DNA from: Rhynchopus euleeides
Taxonomy: Eukaryota; Euglenozoa; Diplonemea; Diplonemida; Diplonemidae
Direction: 5' to 3'
Length of the DNA: 64,000 bases
Assembly (NCBI GenBank): GCA_963210315.1
Contig: OY723263.1
Span: 124,001 to 188,000, forward strand
Part shown: piece after piece, positions 56,275-64,000 of the stretch
How positions within the stretch are numbered: position 1 is the first letter of the stretch
How the letters are laid out: every line of letters starts with the position of its first letter
Notes under the pieces: model-generated
What the model was told of the DNA's origin: nothing
Database searches by the model: none
Seen by the model: the letters and a program-made list of their open reading frames with translations, nothing else
Translations under genes and position numbers: made by a program

Positions 56275-57075
56275 CTCCCTTGCCTTGGAGGTGCTGGGGG
56301 CGGTGTGTCTGGCTGCAGGGGGGGAGGGGGGGGGAGGGGAGTCTTCGAATCGTCCCAAAGACAGTGACTAAGCCACAAAGAAACCGAACCAAGATCACAT
56401 GGAGTGCTTTCGCACTGAAAGATGCAGTTGCGGTGCCAACCTAAAACTTCGCCGGCGCAATTGTGGGGGGTAGGGGTGGGTTGGGACGAGGCGGCCTTTG
56501 CGTATTTTTTCGGTGTCGACGACCAACTACCCCCCTGACGGGAAGGACAGGCAGCGGCGCGCACAATGTTGCCGGAAGGCGGTTTTGCACCCACGGAGCA
56601 TGTCAGAATGTCACCTTCTTTTTTCGTTCTTTCCCTCACACTATCCCCCAACTCCTGATTTCCACTGAGAGACCTACCACCACAACCCCACCCCCCTGCA
56701 AACTCGGCTTTGCAGGAGTGGGCACAGCGATTCGCCTTTTGATGTGCTTGCCACACACACGCACACACTGCACGCAGAGTTGAGAAGATCACAATCGAAC
56801 AGAACACACACCCCACACACACACACCCCTCCTCGGTCACCCTGCAGAGGGGCACAGCAGCGTGGCTTCTGCGGCACGGGGTGTGGCTAGCAACGAGGGG
56901 GCCGCAGGCCCGCTGACCGGGCAGGACGAGAGACAAGAGGGACGAGAGAGAGAGGCTAGGGCGAGGGGCGCAGGTGGGGGGGGTGGGTGGGGAAGGGTGG
57001 TGAGGGGGGGGGGGGGGGCCAGAGGGTCCGTCACCCCCCCCCACCGCTCTCCCCGCCCTGTGTGTTTTTGCGATG
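56275..57075. other. intergenic, nothing recognised
   Basis: Contains the 5' flank of the Mpv17 gene. No coding frame with domain character. Confidence 0.4.
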
Positions 57076-58408
57076 CTACCGTTTGGCTGACACCGCCTCT
57101 TCCTCCTCCTCCTCGTCTTCTTCTTCCTCTTCGTCCTCCTCCACTTCCTCGCACTCCTCCTCCGCCGCCTCCTCGCACTCCTCAAGTGCGCCTTCGTTCG
57201 ACATATACTCGTCGTCGTCATCCTCGTCGTTGTACAACGACTCCAGCATCGCCTGCCTGTCCTTCAGCTTCTGCTCCATCTCGAGCCTCCCGTCAGCAAG
57301 GAACTTTTCCTGGAAAGCCAGGACCTCCTCTGCATCCGCACAGTGGGAGTACCCCTCGAGAACCTCGCGGTTCATCTCGAGGAAGTGTGGGCCCCACGAG
57401 AAGCCCTCCAGCACGTCTGCTGCCTCCTCCTTGAATCCTGTGGTGGGTGGGGTGGGTGGGGTGGGGTGTGGGTTCCTCAGCCCCCTTTCAACCTTGCGTA
57501 TTGCTAACACAACAGGTCAGATTCCTGTCCTTCCTCGACCTCCCGGCCCCCCTCAAACGTGTTTGGATGCCCGATCTTTGCAGCAAGTCGTATGTCCACA
57601 GGCATACCTGTGATGTACAGCGTGGCGGAGATGGCCTCGACGCACGTCAGCTTCATGGGCTTCCCGAAGTTCACAGGGTTTGCCGCAACCATGAAGGGCA
57701 GGAGGCGCTGCAGGCGGGAGGGTGTGTGTGGGGTGAAAGGTCTGCACAAATCACGCCGCTGTGCTGGGGGGAATAAGGTCGGCCTCTATCCCACCCTACA
57801 GAACTTCTAGAAACTAGACCCCCGCCCCATCACAGTCCACACCACGCAAGGCATACCGCAGGCCCCATGCGCATCTTGCTCCAGGGGACGTCGTCAAGCC
57901 GTGCCCAGGAGCAGTCGACGACACCGACACCGCACGACGCCACAACGTCGCGGTCTGCCGGAGACACTGTCGCCTCGCCCTTCGGGGAGAGCACCACACC
58001 CATGAAGGCCTGCTTCAGCTGCAGGGTGTGCAGCTTGCCCATCCTCTCCAGCTTCTTGCCGGTGCAGCGGCGCGCATCGCACTGCAGGTGGTGCGGGGGT
58101 GGGTGGTGGGTGGGTGGTGGCGGCAAGTCTCGGGCAGGTCTCTCTGACCCCCAAGCATCAACGTGCCACGGCAAGCCTACACCACCTCAGCCAGGGCATA
58201 CCTGCTCGAAATCCCACATGGCAAGGGGGATGCTGAAATTGCTCGCCGGCCTTGCCGCCTTGTTCCTGCCTGTCGTCTTGTGCTTAGCCTTGTTGGAACG
58301 GCTCCCCTTGCCGCCCTTGCCCCCCTTGCCGCCGCCCTTCTTGGAGCCCTTGCCACCCTTCCCTTTGCCGCTGCTGGGCCTCTCGCGGCCATCTTGATGC
58401 TTCCCCAT
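57076..58408 (-). CDS. TSR3: TSR3, 18S rRNA aminocarboxypropyltransferase, four exons
   Basis: Transfers the aminocarboxypropyl group of SAM to N1-methylpseudouridine of 18S rRNA, a late cytoplasmic step of small-subunit maturation. Exon 1 (58408-58202): Lys/Gly-rich start, then [12 protein letters not shown]. Exon 2 (58081-57857): [34 protein letters not shown] and [17 protein letters not shown]. Exon 3 (from 57707): [20 protein letters not shown] and [13 protein letters not shown]. Exon 4 (about 57439-57076): [20 protein letters not shown], then a very acidic tail typical of TSR3. Introns 1 and 2 have GTATGC donors. The exon 3/4 junction (between about 57545 and 57430) does not join cleanly in phase with a GT donor; GAG-GTCGAG with a CAAG acceptor is possible. 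CCCCGGCAG lies 21 nt upstream of the start. Confidence 0.9.
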
Positions 58409-61264
58409 AGCGCTGACAGCGCTGTGTACCTGCCGGGGGGTGTTGAAAGGCTTGCGGGATGCCACTGTGCGTCAAACTGTGTCACTTTCAGTCGTTGTGA
58501 GGGGATCGCCCGTTCTCACTCTTTGGAAGGCCCCTTTGGATCAAAGTGTGGCAGTCTTGCTGGTATCGCGTCGCATCATGAGTGATCCCGCGGAAAACAG
58601 GGTGGGTGGGTGGGTGGGGTGAGGGAGGAGGGAGGGAGCCTGTTGGAATCTGCAACCGGAGACGGGCTGTTGGAACCCCCACACACCCCTCCCCCCACAG
58701 ACGATCCAGAGCAATCTTGCGGCGCGAACAGAGAGTTTAAACAAACCATCTTTCCGCGCCCCGCCCCGGTCTCCTTTTCCGGGTGCCCACAACACCCCAC
58801 CCCGCCCCCCCACAACCCCACCCTTCCGGCAAATAGAATGCCACAAGAGCCGTGATTTTTTTCTGCTCCACACAGCAACACATCACACAACAACGAACAC
58901 ACAGGGCGCACCCACCCACCCCTGCAGCAGGTCATGGAGGTGGGGCGCGGCCTGGCGCGCTTCGTTCTCTGCCCTTTTTTTTTGACATCGCCCTCACCTG
59001 GCGGAATATACAGGCCACAAAATACAGGAGGGCATGTGTGGGGGGGAGCGGTGGCGCAGTAATGTCGAGAAATGCACAGAGATACTCGACACAACCCCAT
59101 CATTCTGTGGGGAGGTAGGGGGTAGGTCGGGGGAGGGGGGGTTGGGGGGGCGAACATTTCAAAAAAACCCCCACACACACACACTTTTGCCGCAATCAGG
59201 ACCAAAATTGGGCGTTGCGTGTCAATACGTAAGCCTGTAGAACGGCGGGCCACAGGAGAGGAGCCCGTGTGTGGGCAGGCCCACTGGGAAACAGTTTCAA
59301 TTCAAACAGAAACGATTTTTTGAGGAGTGAACGGGGCGTCGGCAACCTTACTCTTTGCGAGATGGGTGCGGCGGTGAGGATGATTCGGGGCGCTGAAGCC
59401 GAGGTTTGGCCCCCTCATGGCGCACACGCCGCACACACGTCGCGTGAACACCTTTTGTGAAGACTTGCAGGGGGGGGGCACGGCACACAAACCACAGACC
59501 CTCAAGCAACACCCCACGCCATGTGTGAGTGCTGACTTGCCAAGACACGGGTTGTGGGTGGTGGAACTCCTGTTGAACACCCGCCCCAGCTTACATTTCA
59601 AACGCCCATTGGAGGCGTTAGAGCTGTGTGCAGGCGTGATCAGTCACTGAAGAACAAGAGGTCGCGGAAGAGAAGAACCCGGCAGCACAACTGAAGTCGG
59701 AGTAGAAGGAAGCACAAGGATGATCTCCCCTTCACTCGCTATGCAGGTTGTGTCTGAGATCCAGTCATATACTCGGCCTGTTCTGTCGTTGCACTGCGTG
59801 GGCAACCAAGGGGCCGAAGGCGTTTGGCAGGAATCCGTTGCGGTGTACTCCTGTAACCCACACCTCATGCCCTACACCACCTGAAAACCCTGTCACGACC
59901 CCACCCACTAATCGCATCGTTCGTTGCTCCATTTTTCAGTGAGCACAGCAGGCAAGGCACAGAGCAGATAACCCAGCACAACACACCTACGCCCTGTCAG
60001 CGGGCTATCATTTCTGACGAAGGCAACGAGAGGCTCACCCGAGGGCTGCACCGTTGGCTTCCCCTGCTCTGCTCTTGGTCCGATCCCCACTGCGCCGTGC
60101 ACTCTGTATAAAGGCGGGAAGCAATCCACCACCTTGGGAGGGGAAGGGCCCCTCGGAGTTTGTTGATAAAAAGATAAGGCGTTGTTTGTGCGCCAAACCC
60201 GGAGAAAAACTCACGGGCAAAGAGGCAACCAAACAAAAGGCAGGCGGAGCACGCACAAAAGAACCCGGACCTACGCCACCACGGAGAGAGGGGCCGGAGA
60301 GTGTATCACAGCGCAAGCCTGTGTTGGTTAAGCAAATCTCGGCGGGGCCAAGAGGGGGGGCCCGGGGGGGGAGAGGGGTTGGTTTTCGCGACGCCGCGCC
60401 GAAGGAACTTCAAGACGCGCGTTTCCCCCCTTCCTATAGTTTCGTGAGAACAAACAATAACCTGCCGAAACACTTTTTGAGAAACTTTTTTCTTGCCAAA
60501 AAAATAAGGTGAACCGGGAGACCGGCCCACCCGCTGCATTTTCACACTGGACAGCACCCCGAGAGACAGACGTGCCAAGCCGTGCCTCTGGTCGGGTCGG
60601 CGCCTGCATCGGCTGGACACTTCAGAGACAAGACGGAGAGATGGAGGCAAAGAGAGACAGCCAGAGCCCCCTATGGCGTGGGTCACAGGAGAGGTATCGC
60701 GACAACATCAGACACAGGGTTAGCACACGGAACAGCCCTAAAAGAAGGGTGTTGGGGGGGAGGGGAGGGGTGCGCTTCTTGCCACCCACCACTAACGATG
60801 TGAAGGAATCATGCAAAGTAGGGTGTGTCGCCGGGCACGGCGCCAGAGAGGGCAGGAAACGAGGGGGGGTGTGGGGGGAGCCGGCAGTGGCTCCACCACA
60901 GGGGGCTGGCCATAAGGCTAGAGCTTGCTGGGGGCACGGTGCACGTCACGTGCTGCGGCCTGGTCTGTGGGCATCAGCATCATGTCCGAAACGTTAACGT
61001 GGGACGGGCGCGAGATCATGTAGCTGTGTGTAGATGTGTGTGGCAGTACATAAATTAATACCCAAGACTTCCAGGGTGTGGACCCACTCTGAGGCTCGTG
61101 TGGCTCAGTAGGCACATAGCACATAAGCACATGGGTGTGCTGCCGTGGGGTATAGGTTGGGTCGGCTGCCGCTTGGCTGATCAATCTCAATCTCAATCCC
61201 AATCCCAATCCCGTTGGCAGTGCCACTGTGGGGTCTCCACAAGACACAACCCCTGTGAGACATA
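58409..61264. other. 2.9-kb region without a recognised gene
   Basis: G/C runs and low-complexity frames only. A TATAAAG motif is at about 60108-60114 on the plus strand. The plus frame 60054-60512 is basic and unrecognised. A hexamer array (CAATCT/CAATCC) is at about 61183-61211. Confidence 0.35.
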
Positions 61265-62029
61265 CTACATGGCATCTGCACAGTCGTATGCGGTGAGGGC
61301 ACGGAACCCGTCGTACACCTTCGCTGCCCGCTCCTGGTCGCCCTTGAAGCGGACCAGGGAGAACTCGGTGTTGACAAGGCCCGGGTGCATCGCTGCCACC
61401 TTGATGCCGTCCTTGTAGAGGTCGAGCTTCATGCCACGTGTCAGCATGTCGACTGCTGCCTTCGATGCGCAGTACACACCACCGTTGGGGTATGCCTCCT
61501 TGCCTGCGATGGACCCCACGTTGACCACGATGCTGTTGGACTCAGGGCCCTTAGGCATCAGGGGCAGCACAGCCCTCGACACGTACAGCAGACCCTTCAG
61601 GTTGATGTCGATCATCGCATCCCAGTCGCCGATGGAGCCGTCCTGCACAGGGGACAGGCCGTGTGCGTTGCCTGTGGTGGAGGGTGGTGCGGTGTGGTGT
61701 GGTGTCCGGTGCATGTGGTCAGGGTGCATACCTGCGTTGTTGATGAGGATGTTCACGTTGCGCCACTCCTCAGGGAGCGACTTGACAGCCGCGAAGACGG
61801 CTTCAGAGTTCGTCACGTCGAACATCAGGGGGTACACCGGGGCCCGCCCCTCCATGCGCTTCTGGAACTCGCGCAGCCGCTCGACACGCCGTCCGCACAC
61901 AATCACAGCAATGCCGCGCTTGCAGAACAGCTCTGCCGTCGCCTCACCGATGCCGCTGGTGGCGCCTGTCACCATGGCAATGCGCTGCCCCTTCACGGGC
62001 ACGCCCTTCGGGGTCTTCGCCTTGGACAT
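61265..62029 (-). CDS. short-chain dehydrogenase/reductase, YdfG-like, two exons
   Basis: 234 residues, NAD(P)H-dependent oxidoreductase. Exon 1 is 62029-61732 and exon 2 is 61671-61265; the 60-bp intron (donor GTATGC, acceptor CACAG, phase 1) happens to keep the frame open, so it is easily missed. Its removal restores NNAGNAHGL. Motifs: TGATSGIG cofactor loop near residue 21, CGRRVERL (basic, favouring NADP), DVTNSEAV, NNAG, SIVVNVGSIAG with the catalytic Ser, YCASK (Tyr-Lys pair), and HPGLVNTEFS. Wording matches the serine/3-hydroxy-acid dehydrogenase (YdfG) branch of classical SDRs. Substrate not determinable. CTTCTTTTGTAG lies 51 nt upstream of the ATG. Confidence 0.9.
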   Translation of the reverse strand: MSKAKTPKGVPVKGQRIAMVTGATSGIGEATAELFCKRGIAVIVCGRRVERLREFQKRMEGRAPVYPLMFDVTNSEAVFAAVKSLPEEWRNVNILINNAGMHPDHMHRTPHHTAPPSTTGNAHGLSPVQDGSIGDWDAMIDINLKGLLYVSRAVLPLMPKGPESNSIVVNVGSIAGKEAYPNGGVYCASKAAVDMLTRGMKLDLYKDGIKVAAMHPGLVNTEFSLVRFKGDQERAAKVYDGFRALTAYDCADAM

Positions 62030-64000
62030 TGTGTAGTGTGTAGTGGCACCCCTGCCGGTGTGGTGCAGATAGGCAAGACGCTACAAAAGAAGACGCCCTT
62101 CATCAAATGGCAGGTGGTACACAAAGAGGGCAAGCGTGTGGGGGGTGTGGGGGGGGTGGGGTGGGGCACTCTCTGCAATCTCACTCACTGCTGCTTGCCA
62201 AGTCCTGCTCCTGCTCCGCTTTGCCTGATGCGGCAACATGGGGGTCTGACACCCAAGCGGGCTGGGGGACAACGCACCGGGGATCGCCACACTTGACCAC
62301 ACCCCCCGCCACACCGCCTGTGTCAGCCACGCCAGGGCACCCTTTGGGTGACGAGCGGCGTGCAGAGGGTGAGTCAAGAAGGCAGCCCGGGGGAGGGTGG
62401 TGAAGGGGTTCAAATTGTTCGTTCATAAAAAAACCACTTTGCACAATGATATTTTGTGCACGCGTGTTGCCTGAAAATTGCACGGTGGGACAGGACAGCG
62501 GGGGCAGGATGGGGCGGACACACAGGAGCGGGGCCTATTTTTTTCTGGAGAAACGTCCGCAGCACTTCAGGCCGAAGCGCTGCTACGAAAAGTTTCACCC
62601 ACGGTTGCCCTGACGAAACAACGCCCATTCCTGATGCCCATCCATACCCCCTCCTGACAACCGTTTGCCATTTGTATCCAGATGAACTAGCATCACACAA
62701 ACACATGTCGTTGAGCTGTTGTTGTTAGTGTAGGTCGCATTGAGCGAACTCTTACGATACCTCAACCTCAACCTGAACTGCGTCACTACCGTGCGTATCC
62801 TTCTCATCAGGCGTATGGCAGGGCGTGACCATCAACCGCATCAATGCGCCCGCTGGTGGCGCGTCCTCCAATGAGCGGGTGTGAATCGAGAGATTTCACA
62901 AGATAGCCACCCACACATGGGAAACGCAATTCACCGCCGAGAGAATCCATTCTTGTTGTGTGCAGCCGGTTGCCCCAGACCCCCCCCCCACCACCCCAAT
63001 ACACAGCGGAGAAAGAACCAAAAATGAAACGGGTTGGGGTTGCCCATCGAAAGCAGGGCAAGGAGTGCGCAGGCGTTTATCTTCTTGCTGGAGTGGAGCA
63101 CACCGAGTGGCTCAGATGCATCCACGTGAATCGCGTTGTAGCAGCGTAGCAGTGTGGCAGTGAGAAGCGCACCGAGCACCTGCCCTGACGCGATACCCAC
63201 TGAACACGCTTGCAACTTTGCACCCACACAGATGAACAGGGTTCCCTGCCACGTGCTGCACATGGGACAACATGAATGCACCAATGCATCAGCACGTCAG
63301 CCCTCAGCCACACAGAATCAAGCTCAGGCGGCCTCCGGCATACTGGGAAGGAAAGACAGGCGTGTCCCCTTTGGGTAGTTATGCCCTCGCAGGTGTACCC
63401 GTTGCCCTTCCCTCAGAAAGCCCAGGGGGCAGGGGGGGGGTGTCGGGGGCGCATGGCGCCCAACACCAACACAAGAGAAGATATCGGCTTGCATGGTTCT
63501 AGTGTGAGGAACACAGGCCTGGCTTGACCAGGCTTGATCACGCGAGGGGGCGTCGCCTCATGATTTTTGATTGGATCGGCGCTGGGGGCACGAAGGCAGC
63601 CATCACCGGGAGTACCAAGATTGCGAGAAACCATGTATTGTGGCAAAGCATGGCGTTCACCCATTGCCGCATACATTCACAGTCGCCTGTCGTCATTCCA
63701 CAATACCAGGGGACAAGGAACCGGGGGAGAAACCAAGATATTTGTATTCACGGTAAACGGCACATCGTTGTGTGCGTGCGTTCTATAAGAGAGGTTCACA
63801 TGATCCTTATGGTGGATGCGGATGACGCCTTGGCAGCCCTGCAGGCTGGCACACACCAGCCTCACTGACGCAACCCTGGGAGAAGAAATGGGCAACGTCA
63901 GGCACACAAATCACTGACAACGACGGGTCGCGAACCCAATGCAGAAGCAAGGGGTCGGAAACAGTATTTAGCGACCTCGACGACCTTCTGAGTGACCCTC
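62030..64000. other. no recognised gene
   Basis: 5' flank of the SDR gene, then unassigned sequence. Frames at 63524-63868 (plus) and 63413-63676 (minus) are open but match nothing known to me. Confidence 0.35.

Noticed and set aside
61672-61731. SDR read through without an intron
   Set aside because: The frame stays open, but the extra 20 residues interrupt the NNAG region; GTATGC/CACAG borders give a normal SDR.

Overview
This looks like nuclear DNA of a GC-rich, intron-bearing protist. Eleven protein-coding genes can be recognised: RCC1-like, class III adenylyl cyclase, a secreted DPBB/LysM protein, a two-RRM protein, centrin, a class I peroxidase, an MFSD14/HIAT1-like transporter, a CH-GAS2 protein, Mpv17/PMP22, TSR3 and a short-chain dehydrogenase. 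All eleven lie on the minus strand. Seven of them contain short introns (about 60-240 bp), mostly with GTATG-type donors. In ten of eleven a pyrimidine-tract-plus-AG sits 9-51 nt upstream of the chosen ATG. One-way gene order plus acceptor-like sites at the 5' ends suggests polycistronic transcription with spliced-leader trans-splicing, as in Euglenozoa. A diplonemid or other euglenozoan is my best guess, but that is inference; no SL RNA gene was found.

Layout. 0-8.2 kb: RCC1-like gene, a block of small inverted-repeat elements (2.4-5.8 kb), adenylyl cyclase. 8.2-10.3 kb: C/G-rich dispersed repeats. 10.3-21.5 kb: a deeply nested transposon cluster ending in an almost intact tyrosine-recombinase retrotransposon (13.93-18.99 kb) with A1-ORFs-B1-A2-B2 split direct repeats and the unusual order gag, recombinase, RT-RNase H. 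21.5-24.9 kb: balanced-GC DNA without a recognisable gene. 25.1-30.8 kb: DPBB/LysM, RRM, centrin and peroxidase genes. 31-33 kb: decayed coding-like DNA. 33.3-44.1 kb: a second nest, bounded by a 17-bp terminal inverted repeat with a 10-bp target duplication, and carrying a 4.2-kb array of telomere-like CCCTAA/TTAGGG units in alternating orientation. 44.5-62.0 kb: MFS transporter, CH-GAS2, Mpv17, TSR3 and SDR genes, with another large inverted repeat at 50.2-51.3 kb. 62-64 kb: nothing recognised.

The most interesting pattern is a set of unrelated terminal-inverted-repeat families. Several carry their own private array of short palindromic modules inside the ends (TACATGTA, GTCGA, TAACGTTA, CAAATCACAA, GTGTTTAAGTCCCC, GGAACGTAAATATT, GAAACG). 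They insert into each other, and several junctions can be proved because the same site is present both empty and filled within this window. Poly-G/C runs of 10-15 bases are everywhere, so some frameshifts may be sequencing errors.
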